From: Solibacillus sp. FSL R7-0682
GTDB taxonomy: Bacteria > Bacillota > Bacilli > Bacillales_A > Planococcaceae
Direction: 5' to 3'
Length of the DNA stretch: 64,000 nt
Assembly (NCBI RefSeq): GCF_038005985.1
Contig: NZ_JBBOUI010000001.1
Location: 1,136,001 to 1,200,000, forward strand
Under the pieces are notes generated by a model, which had not been told where the DNA came from, searched no databases, and saw nothing but the letters and a program-made list of their open reading frames with translations. Positions within the stretch are counted from its first letter, which is position 1. Each line of letters starts with the position of its first letter. The position numbers were made by a program, and so were the translations under genes. Positions 26,067-34,910 of this stretch are shown here, piece after piece.

Positions 26067-27857
26067 ATGAATGCAATCATTAAGGCGAAATTAGAAATAC
26101 TGCCAAATGAGCCTGGCTGTTATATTATGAAGGATCGCCAAGGGACAATTATTTACGTTGGCAAGGCCAAAATATTGAAAAACCGTGTGCGCTCTTATTT
26201 TACAGGCAGTCATGATGGGAAAACAGCTCGTTTAGTCAGTGAAATTGAAGACTTTGAATACATCATCACTTCAAGTAATATTGAAGCACTTATTTTAGAA
26301 TTGAACTTAATTAAGCTACATGATCCAAAATATAATATTAAACTAACAGATGATAAAACTTATCCGTACATTAAAATTACGAATGAACGTTACCCTCGTA
26401 TTATTACAACGAGAAAAGTAAAAAAGGATAAGGCGAAATATTTTGGTCCGTATCCAAATGCTTATGCAGCCAATGAAACACGAAAGCTATTGGACCGTCT
26501 TTATCCTTTACGGAAATGTGTTCAATTACCTCAACAAGTTTGCCTTTACTATCATTTAGGGCAATGCTTAGCACCATGCGTGAAGGACATTGAACAGAAA
26601 GTCTATGATGAGATGATTGAAAGTATTTCAAAGTTTTTAAACGGTGGCGTAGATGAAATAAAACAGGATTTAGAGCAAAAAATGTTAGATGCCGCAGAAA
26701 AATTAGAATTTGAACGAGCGAAGGAGTTTCGTGATTTAATCACACATATAGACAGCATTATGCAAAAGCAAAAAATAGTAACTGATGATTTAAGCAATCG
26801 AGATGTTTTTGGTTTTGCAGTTGAAAAAGGGTGGATGTGTGTACAAGTCTTCTTTGTTCGACAAGGAAAGCTCATCGAACGAGATGTTTCGATATTCCCG
26901 ATTTATAACGAACCAGAGGAAGAGTTTTTAACATTTGTCGGTCGTTTTTACGATGAACCGAATCATATTTTGCCGAAAGAAATTTTTATTCCTTCGAATG
27001 TGGATGAATCTTTATTAGAAAAACTACTGAACTGTAAAGTAATCATCCCAAAAAGGGGACAGAAAAAAGAGCTTGTCGATTTAGCAACGAAAAATGCGTC
27101 GATTGCTGTTAGTGAAAAGTTCCAATTAATTGAGCGACAGGAAGAACGAACAATTGGAGCTTGCGAAGCACTAGGAGAAGCGATGAATATTTCAATCCCG
27201 TTACGCATTGAGGCATTTGATAATAGTCATATGCACGGGACAGACCCGGTTTCTGCGATGGTCGTTTTTATTGATGGGAAGCCTGCGAAAAAGGAATACC
27301 GAAAATATAAAACGAAGCAAGCAGCAAAACACGATGATTACGGTGCAATGCAAGAAGTGATACGTCGTCGGTATACGCGTGTGCTACGTGAAAATTTACC
27401 TTTGCCTGATTTAATTATTATTGATGGAGGGAAAGGACAAATGGAAGTGGCTCGAGAAGTGATTGAAGATGAGCTTGGATTAATGATTCCAATTGCGGGT
27501 TTAGCAAAGGATGATAAGCACAATACTTCACAATTATTATTCGGTGACCCAATTGAACCAATTCCACTAAAACGTACGAGTGATGGCTTTTATTTGTTGC
27601 AGCGTATTCAAGATGAGGTGCACCGCTTTGCCATTACATTTTTACGCCAACAACGACAAGCCAATGCCATCGTATCCGTACTTGATCAAATTGAAGGCGT
27701 CGGACCTAAGAGAAAGCAGCAGCTGATGAAGCACTTTGGATCTGTGAAAAAAATTCGTGAGGCTTCTGTTGAACAATTAGTGGAGTCGGGAGCGCCAAAT
27801 AAGCTCGCCCAGGCAATATATAGTCATTTTCATGATGTATCATTGAATAATGACTAA
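26067..27857 (+). CDS. uvrC: Excinuclease ABC subunit C
   Basis: 596 residues. The N-terminal GIY-YIG nuclease ('[20 protein letters not shown]') makes the 3' incision, and a Cys cluster '[13 protein letters not shown]' follows. The UVR domain (about 200-235) binds UvrB. The RNase H-like domain making the 5' cut has '[20 protein letters not shown]', and a C-terminal helix-hairpin-helix pair ('[20 protein letters not shown]') ends the protein. Nucleotide excision repair. AGGTGATTT precedes the ATG. Confidence 0.95.
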   Translation: MNAIIKAKLEILPNEPGCYIMKDRQGTIIYVGKAKILKNRVRSYFTGSHDGKTARLVSEIEDFEYIITSSNIEALILELNLIKLHDPKYNIKLTDDKTYPYIKITNERYPRIITTRKVKKDKAKYFGPYPNAYAANETRKLLDRLYPLRKCVQLPQQVCLYYHLGQCLAPCVKDIEQKVYDEMIESISKFLNGGVDEIKQDLEQKMLDAAEKLEFERAKEFRDLITHIDSIMQKQKIVTDDLSNRDVFGFAVEKGWMCVQVFFVRQGKLIERDVSIFPIYNEPEEEFLTFVGRFYDEPNHILPKEIFIPSNVDESLLEKLLNCKVIIPKRGQKKELVDLATKNASIAVSEKFQLIERQEERTIGACEALGEAMNISIPLRIEAFDNSHMHGTDPVSAMVVFIDGKPAKKEYRKYKTKQAAKHDDYGAMQEVIRRRYTRVLRENLPLPDLIIIDGGKGQMEVAREVIEDELGLMIPIAGLAKDDKHNTSQLLFGDPIEPIPLKRTSDGFYLLQRIQDEVHRFAITFLRQQRQANAIVSVLDQIEGVGPKRKQQLMKHFGSVKKIREASVEQLVESGAPNKLAQAIYSHFHDVSLNND

Positions 27858-27896
27858 TGCTATGATAAAATAATTATTAATTCTATATTTTCTAAC

Positions 27897-28136
27897 GATA
27901 GAGGTGCAGTATTCAAAAGTACATTGCTCGAGGAAGAACAAATCCATTGACAGCAATCGAAAGGGGATCCTGCCGAAGTGAAAAACGTATTGTTCACGTA
28001 TTTTGCTGGTTTTACATTTAAGAGATGTAAGACTGTCAGAGCGTATGTTCTGGAGAGCTATCCCGAAAACATTTAACGTATGTTTATTATTTGTATTGAC
28101 GGCGACTTTCCATGAACGTGGAAGGTCGTTTTTTTG
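27897..28136 (+). ncRNA. Lysine riboswitch (L-box) with terminator
   Basis: P1 is GATAG (27897-27901) paired with CTATC (28058-28062). Conserved L-box blocks appear in order: AGAGGTGC (27900-27907), AAGGGGAT (27961-27968), TGCCGAAG, GACTGTCA (28031-28038) and CTGGAGAGCTATC (28050-28062). An intrinsic terminator CGACtTTCC / GGAAgGTCG with a T-run ends at 28136. Lysine binding would favour the terminator and shut off the downstream aspartokinase gene. The reading frame that opens upstream of 28214 runs through this RNA and is not part of the protein. Confidence 0.93.
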
Positions 28137-28213
28137 TTTTAAAAAGACACTTCACGTTGCATATAAGAAAAATAGAAATGAACTTATGTCTCGTAACTAA
28201 AGGAGTGTATGTG

Positions 28214-29443
28214 ATGCAAACTATTGTTGCAAAATTTGGTGGGCCAGCAATTGCTACCCCAGAAAAAATTCAACAAGTCGCAAAAAAAGTCATAAATGAG
28301 CAAGCAAAAGGCATAAACTTAGTAGTTGTCGTTTCTTCGATGGCGTCTGTTCGTAGAGAATTACGTCAATTCGCTCAAGAAATTACAGATCAACCTTCAA
28401 AGCGTGAAATGGATGTGTTAGTTGCCACTGGGGCTCAAATGACGAGTTCCCTACTAGCGATGGCAATTCAGGAGCAAGGTGGTAAAGCTGTATCTTTAAC
28501 AGGATGGCAAGCAGGAATTTATACAAATTCGACACATCAAAATGCGCGTGTGGATACTGTAGACACAGCAAGATTAAAAAAACATCTCGCGTTAGGAGAA
28601 ATTGTTGTTGTAGCAGGTTTCCAAGGAATTACTGAAGATGAATGTATCTCAACATTGGGCAAGGGTGGTTCGGAAACATCCGCAGTAGTTATAGGTGTTG
28701 CAATTGGTGCAGAGCGAATCGATATATATTCAAACGTCGATGGGATATACACAGCAGATCCGATGATTGTTCAACAGGCAAGCAAATTAAAAGAGCTCTC
28801 GTATGATGAAATGCTTGAATTAGCAAACTTAGGTGCACATATTCTACATCCACGAGCAGTGGAATTAGCAAAAAAATACTTTATGCCAATTGTCGTTCGA
28901 TCAAATCAATCGGATGTAGAAGGTACATTGATTAAAGGGGATATAGAGATGGAAAAAAATTTAATCGTACGTGGCGTTGCGTACGAATCGGATATTATAC
29001 GTTTAACAATTGGATATGACTCGTATGAAACCGCATCATTATCAGAAGTATTTAGTATTTTAGCTGAGCATGATATCAATGTCGATATCATCGTTCAAGC
29101 AGTGATCGATAATGTAAAACCGACCATTTCATTTACAATTTCTAAAGATGAGTTTGCGGAAAGCTTAAGAGTGTTAGAATCAAGTAAGCTATCATTAGGA
29201 TTTAGCTTTGCTGATTTTGAAGTAGGGCTTGCAAAAGTGTCGATCGTTGGTTCTGGTATGGCGTCAAATCCTGGTGTTGCAGCGCGAATGTTTGCACGCC
29301 TCGGTAAGGAGCATATTCCTGTAAAGATGGTAAGTACTTCTGAAATTAAAGTTTCTGTCGTCGTGCCACAAGACGAAATGATACGTGCAGCAAATGTACT
29401 GCATGATGAGTTTAATTTAGCAGTGAAAGTTATGAATCAATAA
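28214..29443 (+). CDS. lysC: Aspartokinase (LysC-type) with altered catalytic motifs
   Basis: 409 residues: a kinase domain (about 1-245) then two ACT domains ('IFSVSILAEHDINVDI' region and 'VSIVGSGMASNPGVAA...KMVSTSEIKVSVVV'), the layout of lysine-sensitive LysC. It phosphorylates aspartate at the head of lysine, threonine, methionine and diaminopimelate synthesis. Several motifs depart from the family: KFGGTSV reads KFGGPAI, the 'SAMGKSTD' loop reads 'SSMASVRR', 'TGEQ' reads 'TGAQ' (Glu lost) and 'GRGGSD' reads 'GKGGSE'. The enzyme may be weakened or specialised. ATG at 28214 follows AAAGGAG (28199-28204). Controlled by the lysine riboswitch upstream. Confidence 0.85.
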   Translation: MQTIVAKFGGPAIATPEKIQQVAKKVINEQAKGINLVVVVSSMASVRRELRQFAQEITDQPSKREMDVLVATGAQMTSSLLAMAIQEQGGKAVSLTGWQAGIYTNSTHQNARVDTVDTARLKKHLALGEIVVVAGFQGITEDECISTLGKGGSETSAVVIGVAIGAERIDIYSNVDGIYTADPMIVQQASKLKELSYDEMLELANLGAHILHPRAVELAKKYFMPIVVRSNQSDVEGTLIKGDIEMEKNLIVRGVAYESDIIRLTIGYDSYETASLSEVFSILAEHDINVDIIVQAVIDNVKPTISFTISKDEFAESLRVLESSKLSLGFSFADFEVGLAKVSIVGSGMASNPGVAARMFARLGKEHIPVKMVSTSEIKVSVVVPQDEMIRAANVLHDEFNLAVKVMNQ

Positions 29444-29450
29444 TCGAAAA

Positions 29451-29486
29451 AGGACCTATAAGCATAAGCTTACAGGTCTTTTTTTA
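29451..29486. terminator. rho-independent terminator between lysC and yslB
   Basis: Stem AGGACCTaTAAGC / GCTTAcAGGTCTT with TTTTTTT, between convergent genes. Confidence 0.85.
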
Positions 29487-29489
29487 TCG

Positions 29490-29909
29490 TTAAATTTTCT
29501 CTTTTGAGTCCCATTTTACAGTAAATTTAATCGTATTCTTCTTAACATGCTTTTCTTCATAGCATTCTGTTAAATAGCCGAGTTGTTTTTGCTTTTGTTC
29601 TGCTAAAAATCCTGCCTCTAATCGGAAACAACGATGCTCAACATTTAGCGAGGATTCTTCATCAACAGTGGTCAGTATGTAATGCGCCTCATCCTTCGTC
29701 TCTTTTTCGAGGATTAATTGCCCCCAACCAGCCTCTTCGAAAAATGAAGCTGCTTCATCCATTGAATATAACGGGAATTTACGTGCTAATTCTTTACCTG
29801 CCCAATATAAAACATCTTCTTCATGCTTGCCGAGAATCGAATGAAGAAGATGATCACGGATAATTTCATATCCAAAACTTGGAATCGTTTTCATTTTAAG
29901 TCCTTCCAT
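29490..29909 (-). CDS. yslB: YslB family protein (DUF2507)
   Basis: 139 residues matching B. subtilis YslB: 'YEIIRDHLLHSILGKHE', 'VLYWAGKELARKFPL', 'FFEEAGWGQL', 'FRLEAGFLAEQ', 'FTVKWD'. It resembles the V4R/heme-NO-binding-associated small-molecule-binding fold; function unknown. It lies between lysC and sdhC as in B. subtilis. Two starts are possible: ATG 29909 (AGAGG 9 nt before) or ATG 29894 (GGAAGGA 7 nt before). Confidence 0.85.
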   Translation of the reverse strand: MEGLKMKTIPSFGYEIIRDHLLHSILGKHEEDVLYWAGKELARKFPLYSMDEAASFFEEAGWGQLILEKETKDEAHYILTTVDEESSLNVEHRCFRLEAGFLAEQKQKQLGYLTECYEEKHVKKNTIKFTVKWDSKEKI

Positions 29910-30043
29910 AGTAAAATACCTCTTTCATAAATTTTCTTATAATATAGATTCATTGTAAAAGAATCGAGATATAAGTAGAAAAAAACAAACTCAAAACAGT
30001 AAAAACCCGTTTTTAAAATGATTATAAAATATACGGAGTTGCC

Positions 30044-30072
30044 TTGACGCTAGTAACTGTTGAGAGTACAAT
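30044..30072 (+). promoter_or_regulatory. sigma-A promoter of sdhCAB
   Basis: TTGACG (30044-30049), a 17-bp spacer and TACAAT (30067-30072), giving a leader of about 100 nt before sdhC. No catabolite-response element was recognised around it. Confidence 0.7.
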
Positions 30073-30181
30073 GGACATGTCATAATATTGTACCATGATG
30101 AAATGTGCAGTCAATAAAACATCTTCTACAAAATAGTGACGATGTGATTGCAAATTTCAAGTACTAAGGGGGGTAACAGTT

Positions 30182-30796
30182 TTGTCGAAAGATCGTGAAT
30201 TTTTATGGCGCCGCTTACACTCGTTACTAGGTGTAATCCCAGTCGGGTTATTCTTGGCGTTCCACTTATCTTTGAACTTCACTGCTGTTGGTGGTGAAGA
30301 GGTTTACAATAATGCAACAGGTGTTATGGAATTAGTTCCTCACTCATTATTGTTAGCTATGGAATGGATTATTATTTATATTCCACTTATGTTCCACGCA
30401 TTTTATGGAGTGTACATTGCATTTACTGCTACACACAACACGAAACGCTTCAGCACATTCCGTAACTGGATGTTCGCATTACAACGTTTTACAGGTATTT
30501 TCCTAGTAATCTTCGTTGCTTGGCACATTTTCCAAACACGTATCCAAAAAGCTTTAGGTGCAGAAGTTAATTTCGAAATGATGGCTGAAATCGTTGATAA
30601 CCCAGCGATGTTAGTATTCTATATCGTTGGTATCTTATCTGCAACATTCCACTTAGCAAACGGCTTATGGTCATTCTGCGTAAGTTGGGGTATTACTCAA
30701 TCAAAAAAATCTCAGCATATCTTTACTTATATTTCAATGATCGTATTTGCAATCTTAAGTATTGTTGGTGTTGCAGCAATTCTTTCATTCGTATAA
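30182..30796 (+). CDS. sdhC: Succinate dehydrogenase cytochrome b558 subunit
   Basis: 204 residues and five membrane helices, the single-subunit di-heme anchor typical of Bacilli. Heme-ligand histidines are in 'RLHSLLGVIP', 'AFHLSLNF', 'MFHAFYGVYI', 'AWHIFQTRI' and 'TFHLANGLW'. It starts at TTG (30182) with AAGGGGGG upstream. It anchors SdhAB in the membrane and passes electrons to menaquinone. First gene of sdhCAB. Confidence 0.93.
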   Translation: MSKDREFLWRRLHSLLGVIPVGLFLAFHLSLNFTAVGGEEVYNNATGVMELVPHSLLLAMEWIIIYIPLMFHAFYGVYIAFTATHNTKRFSTFRNWMFALQRFTGIFLVIFVAWHIFQTRIQKALGAEVNFEMMAEIVDNPAMLVFYIVGILSATFHLANGLWSFCVSWGITQSKKSQHIFTYISMIVFAILSIVGVAAILSFV

Positions 30797-30889
30797 TTGA
30801 CCTTACTTAATCACTATACATAGTGAGGAAAATGTTTTGAATGAATTGTGAGTAAAAGTAATTAGTTAAATGAGGAGTGAGAAATAATC

Positions 30890-32635
30890 ATGGCAAAAAG
30901 TAAAGTTATCGTCGTTGGTGGCGGTCTTGCTGGCTTAATGGCTACGATTAAAGCAGCTGAAGTTGGTACTGCAGTTGAATTATTCTCGTTAGTTCCTGTA
31001 AAACGTTCACACTCTGTATGTGCACAAGGCGGAATTAATGGAGCAGTAAATACAAAAGGTGAAGGGGATTCTCCATGGATCCACTTTGACGATACAGTAT
31101 ACGGTGGGGACTTCTTAGCGAACCAACCACCAGTAAAGGGTATGTGTGATGCAGCCCCTGGCATTATCCACTTAATGGACCGTATGGGTGTAATGTTCAA
31201 CCGTACGCCAGAAGGTTTACTTGACTTCCGTCGTTTCGGTGGTACGTTAATGCACCGTACAGCATTCTCTGGTGCAACGACTGGTCAACAATTACTATAC
31301 GCACTAGATGAGCAAGTTCGTGCACACGAAGTAGCTGGTTTAGTAACAAAATATGAGCACTGGGAATTCCTTGGTGCGGTAATTGACGATGAAGGCGTTT
31401 GCCGTGGTATCGTTGCACAAGATTTAAAAACTGAAGAAATTAAATCATTCCGTTCTGACGCTGTAATTATGGCAACAGGTGGTCCTGGTATTATCTTCGG
31501 TAAAACAACAAACTCTGTAATCAACACTGGTTCTGCAGCATCGATCGTTTATCAACAAGGTGCATCATACTCAAACGGTGAAATGATTCAAATTCACCCA
31601 ACAGCGATTCCTGGTGACGACAAAAACCGTCTAATGTCAGAATCTGCACGTGGTGAAGGTGGTCGTATTTGGACTTACAAAGACGGTAAGCCTTGGTACT
31701 TCTTAGAAGAAAAATACCCAGCTTATGGTAACTTAGTACCACGTGATATCGCAACACGTGAAATCTTCGACGTATGTGTAAACCAAAAACTTGGTATCAA
31801 CGGCGAAAACATGGTGTACCTAGATCTTTCACACAAAGATCCACACGAATTAGATATCAAATTAGGTGGTATCATCGAAATCTACGAAAAATTCGTAGGG
31901 GATGACCCACGTAAATTACCTATGAAAATCTTCCCAGCAGTTCACTATTCAATGGGTGGATTATGGGTTGACTATGACCAAATGACTGAAATCCCTGGTT
32001 TATTCGCTGCTGGAGAATGTGACTTCTCACAACACGGTGCTAACCGTTTAGGTGCGAACTCATTATTATCAGCGATTTACGGTGGTATGGTTGCAGGTCC
32101 AAATGCTGTTAAGTACATTAATGGCCTTAAAAAGCATGCTGAAGATTTACCAGAAGAAATCTTCACTCGTCGCGTACAAGAAGAAACAGAAAAATGGGAA
32201 GCTATCCTTAACATGGATGGTACAGAAAACGCTTACTTACTTCACAAAGAACTTGGTGAGTGGATGACTGACAACATGACTGTAGTACGTGTAAACTCTA
32301 AATTAGAAGAAACATATGCAAAATTAACTGAGTTACAGGAGCGTTGGGAAAACATCAACATCAATGACACACAAAAATGGTCAAACCAAGGTGCTCACTT
32401 CACTCGTCAGTTAAAAAATATGTTATACCTTGCTAAAGTTATGACGAAGGGTGCATTATTACGTAACGAATCTCGTGGTGCTCACTACAAACCAGAATTC
32501 CCAGAACGTGATGATGAGAACTTCTTAAAAACAACTATGGCGAAGTTCGATCCAGCAACGGGCGAACCAATTATCACTTATCAAGAAGTAGACGTTTCGT
32601 TAATTCCACCACGTAAACGCGACTACTCAGCGTAA
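30890..32635 (+). CDS. sdhA: Succinate dehydrogenase flavoprotein subunit
   Basis: 581 residues: FAD-binding 'VVGGGLAGLMATIKAAE', the substrate-site 'HPTAIPGD' and 'SESARGEGGRIW', and 'GLFAAGECDFSQHGANRLG'. The covalent-FAD His is expected in the 'SVCAQGGINGA' region. It oxidises succinate to fumarate in the TCA cycle and respiratory complex II. Lies 93 bp after sdhC. Confidence 0.96.
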   Translation: MAKSKVIVVGGGLAGLMATIKAAEVGTAVELFSLVPVKRSHSVCAQGGINGAVNTKGEGDSPWIHFDDTVYGGDFLANQPPVKGMCDAAPGIIHLMDRMGVMFNRTPEGLLDFRRFGGTLMHRTAFSGATTGQQLLYALDEQVRAHEVAGLVTKYEHWEFLGAVIDDEGVCRGIVAQDLKTEEIKSFRSDAVIMATGGPGIIFGKTTNSVINTGSAASIVYQQGASYSNGEMIQIHPTAIPGDDKNRLMSESARGEGGRIWTYKDGKPWYFLEEKYPAYGNLVPRDIATREIFDVCVNQKLGINGENMVYLDLSHKDPHELDIKLGGIIEIYEKFVGDDPRKLPMKIFPAVHYSMGGLWVDYDQMTEIPGLFAAGECDFSQHGANRLGANSLLSAIYGGMVAGPNAVKYINGLKKHAEDLPEEIFTRRVQEETEKWEAILNMDGTENAYLLHKELGEWMTDNMTVVRVNSKLEETYAKLTELQERWENININDTQKWSNQGAHFTRQLKNMLYLAKVMTKGALLRNESRGAHYKPEFPERDDENFLKTTMAKFDPATGEPIITYQEVDVSLIPPRKRDYSA

Positions 32636-32652
32636 GAAGGGGGAACTAAATA

Positions 32653-33429
32653 ATGGAAACAGTAAATACTGGTAGAACAGTTCAGTTAGAAATCCTTCGA
32701 CAAGATACAGAGAACGGAGCTACTCGTGTTGAGAAGTTCGAAGTTCCTTACCGTCCTGGTATGAACGTTATCTCTGCATTAATGTATATTCAAAAATATC
32801 CGGTAACTGCAGATGGTAAAACGACAACTCCTGTTACTTGGGATATGAACTGTTTAGAAGAAGTATGTGGTGCATGTTCAATGGTAATCAATGGCCGCCC
32901 ACAACAATCTTGTTCTGCATTAGTTGATAAATTAACTCAACCAATCCGTCTAGAGCCAATGAAAACTTTCCCAGTTGTACGTGACTTACAGGTTGACCGC
33001 AGCCGTATGTTCAACGCACTTAAGAAAGTTAAAGCATGGGTTCCAATCGATGGTACGTATGATTTAGGTGAAGGTCCACGTATGCCTGAGCGCAAACGTC
33101 AATGGGCTTATGAATTATCTAAATGTATGACTTGTGGTGTATGTATGGAAGCATGTCCAAACGTGTCTGAAAAAGCTTCATTCATCGGTCCAGCTCCATT
33201 ATCACAAGTTCGTTTATTCAACACTCACCCAACAGGTGCAATGAATAAAGACGAGCGTTTAGAAGCAATCATGGGGGACGGCGGTCTTGCTAACTGTGGT
33301 AACTCACAAAACTGTGTAGCTGCTTGTCCAAAAGGTATTCCTTTAACAACATCTATCGCTTCACTTAACCGTGCAGCAACAGTTCAAATGTTCAAGAACT
33401 TCTTCGGTTCTGATCACATGGTTGACTAA
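32653..33429 (+). CDS. sdhB: Succinate dehydrogenase iron-sulfur subunit
   Basis: 258 residues. The [2Fe-2S] cysteines are in 'CLEEVCGACSMVI' with a further Cys in 'QQSC'. The [4Fe-4S] and [3Fe-4S] ligands are in 'CMTCGVCMEACPN' and 'CGNSQNCVAACPKGIP'. It relays electrons from SdhA to the heme subunit. It starts 17 bp after sdhA behind AAGGGGG. Confidence 0.96.
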   Translation: METVNTGRTVQLEILRQDTENGATRVEKFEVPYRPGMNVISALMYIQKYPVTADGKTTTPVTWDMNCLEEVCGACSMVINGRPQQSCSALVDKLTQPIRLEPMKTFPVVRDLQVDRSRMFNALKKVKAWVPIDGTYDLGEGPRMPERKRQWAYELSKCMTCGVCMEACPNVSEKASFIGPAPLSQVRLFNTHPTGAMNKDERLEAIMGDGGLANCGNSQNCVAACPKGIPLTTSIASLNRAATVQMFKNFFGSDHMVD

Positions 33430-33440
33430 TTAATAGATAA

Positions 33441-33471
33441 AAGGCTCTCACTTTAAGTGAGGGTCTTTTTT
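33441..33471 (+). terminator. rho-independent terminator of sdhCAB
   Basis: Stem GgCTCTCACTT / AAGTGAGgGTC followed by TTTTTT. Confidence 0.8.
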
Positions 33472-33641
33472 GTGCTCAATTAAATTAGCTGATCATTCAC
33501 GTATGTAAAAGAAAATAGTTGTTAAAGTATAGGTCGACGTATATGGAATAAAATGTATTATCTTAATAAAGAATTCATGCTATAATGAACGAGTATTCAT
33601 TATCGGGGGATGATGAGATTTCAATCAAAGGGGGATTTATA

Positions 33642-34085
33642 ATGAGAGCAACATATATTCAAGATGTGACAGAATGGATGGCAGGATTTAGCTTTTCGAC
33701 AAAGGTTCAAGTACGTTTTTCAGAAACAGACATGTATGGACATGTTAATAATACAAAGGTATTCGCCTACTTTGAGTACGCGCGAATTGAATATTTTAAA
33801 GCATTAGGCTTTGATTTTGCATCTCAATCAGGAGAAAAAAATATGCTTGTAGTAGCGGATATTCAATGTGATTACTTAAAGGAAGTATTTTTTGATGAAA
33901 TGCTGACGATTTATGTAAAAACAGCCTCATTAGGAACGTCTTCTATGGATCTGCATTATTTGGTGAAAAATGAAAAAGAGGAAGTATGCTACACTGGACG
34001 TGGTACTTTAGTTCAATTGAACTATGAGACAGGAAAAGGTGTCCCACTTTTAGAAGAACAAAAAAAATTATTGCTTGGGAAATAG
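33642..34085 (+). CDS. ysmA: Acyl-CoA thioesterase, hotdog fold (YsmA-like)
   Basis: 147 residues with the 4-hydroxybenzoyl-CoA thioesterase motif 'RFSETDMYGHVNNTKVFAYFEYARIEYF', which contains the catalytic Asp and His-Asn. It hydrolyses acyl-CoA or acyl-ACP; the substrate is unknown. It lies between sdhB and gerE as ysmA does in B. subtilis. ATG at 33642 is chosen because AAAGGGGG sits 7 nt upstream; the upstream extension to 33585 has no RBS. Confidence 0.82.
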   Translation: MRATYIQDVTEWMAGFSFSTKVQVRFSETDMYGHVNNTKVFAYFEYARIEYFKALGFDFASQSGEKNMLVVADIQCDYLKEVFFDEMLTIYVKTASLGTSSMDLHYLVKNEKEEVCYTGRGTLVQLNYETGKGVPLLEEQKKLLLGK

Positions 34086-34096
34086 TTAAATGCCCT

Positions 34097-34125
34097 CACC
34101 AGCTTTGTATTACGAACATACTGTA
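34097..34125 (+). promoter_or_regulatory. sigma-K promoter of gerE
   Basis: CACC (34097-34100; AC core), 16 nt, then CATACTGTA (34117-34125), matching the sigma-K pattern CATAnnnTA. gerE of B. subtilis is known to be transcribed by sigma-K. The predicted start point is near 34132, followed by AGGAGGG and the ATG at 34156. Confidence 0.75.
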
Positions 34126-34155
34126 CAAAGAAGAGGATAGGAGGGTGTTGCAAAA

Positions 34156-34377
34156 ATGAATCGACCGCAGCATCGTTCGCTGTTAACAAAAAGAGAACGA
34201 GAAATTTTTGAACTTTTAATTGAAGACTATTCAACTCGAGAAATATCGAAAAAACTTGGAATTAGCGAGAAAACCGTACGTAATCATATTTCTAATACGA
34301 TTCAAAAGTTAGGCGTTTCAAGTCGAACGCAGGCACTTATTGAATTATTACGACTACAAGAATTGTCAATAAACTGA
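34156..34377 (+). CDS. gerE: Spore germination/coat regulator GerE (LuxR-type HTH)
   Basis: 73 residues, almost entirely a LuxR/FixJ-type helix-turn-helix: 'LLTKREREIFELLIEDYSTR', 'ISKKLGISEKTVRNHISNTI', 'QKLGVSSRTQALIELLRL'. Length and sequence match B. subtilis GerE (74 aa). It acts last in the mother-cell cascade, switching sigma-K-dependent coat genes on or off. Its own sigma-K promoter is visible upstream. This gene is the clearest sign that the organism sporulates. Confidence 0.95.
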   Translation: MNRPQHRSLLTKREREIFELLIEDYSTREISKKLGISEKTVRNHISNTIQKLGVSSRTQALIELLRLQELSIN

Positions 34378-34450
34378 ATGCATACTTGCTATTTTACGCA
34401 AAAAACATCAAAATAGAACTATGAAACGTTTCGAGGAGTGAATGGAGTAG

Positions 34451-34894
34451 ATGAAAGATCAAAGCAAACATAGCTCTGAGTCTGTAGCAATCTTAGAAAA
34501 AGAGTTAAGATATATTTCACACTTAATTAAGCAAAAGGGTCGCGAAATTTTAAGTAATTATACTATTACACCTCCGCAGTTTGTAGCACTTCAGTGGTTA
34601 CACGAATCAGGAGATATGACAATTGGTGATTTATCCACGAAAATGTATTTAGCATTCAGTACGACAACTGATTTAGTTGATCGTATGGAAAAGAATGAGT
34701 TGGTACAACGTGTTCGGGATGAAAATGACCGACGTGTTGTACGAATTCATCTTTTACCTGAAGGCGAGCGTATAATTCAAGAGGTAATCATAAAGCGTCG
34801 GGAATACTTACGCGATATTACGGAAGAATTTGACGTAGAAGAGTTCGAACAATTATCGAAGAACTTACAAAAACTACATTTATTAATGAAATAG
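34451..34894 (+). CDS. MarR-family transcriptional regulator (YsmB-like)
   Basis: 147-residue winged-helix regulator: 'TPPQFVALQWLHESGDMTIG', 'LSTKMYLAFSTTTDLVDRME', and wing 'RVRDENDRRVVRIHLLPEG'. Stands between gerE and racE, where B. subtilis has ysmB. It ends 16 bp before racE, so it is co-transcribed with it. Ligand and target unknown. Confidence 0.85.
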   Translation: MKDQSKHSSESVAILEKELRYISHLIKQKGREILSNYTITPPQFVALQWLHESGDMTIGDLSTKMYLAFSTTTDLVDRMEKNELVQRVRDENDRRVVRIHLLPEGERIIQEVIIKRREYLRDITEEFDVEEFEQLSKNLQKLHLLMK

Positions 34895-34910
34895 GATAGA
34901 GGCGGTACTA

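Noticed and set aside
28112-28213. Longer aspartokinase reading frame beginning inside the leader
   Set aside because: It starts within the riboswitch terminator hairpin; the AAAGGAG at 28199 and homology begin the protein at 28214.
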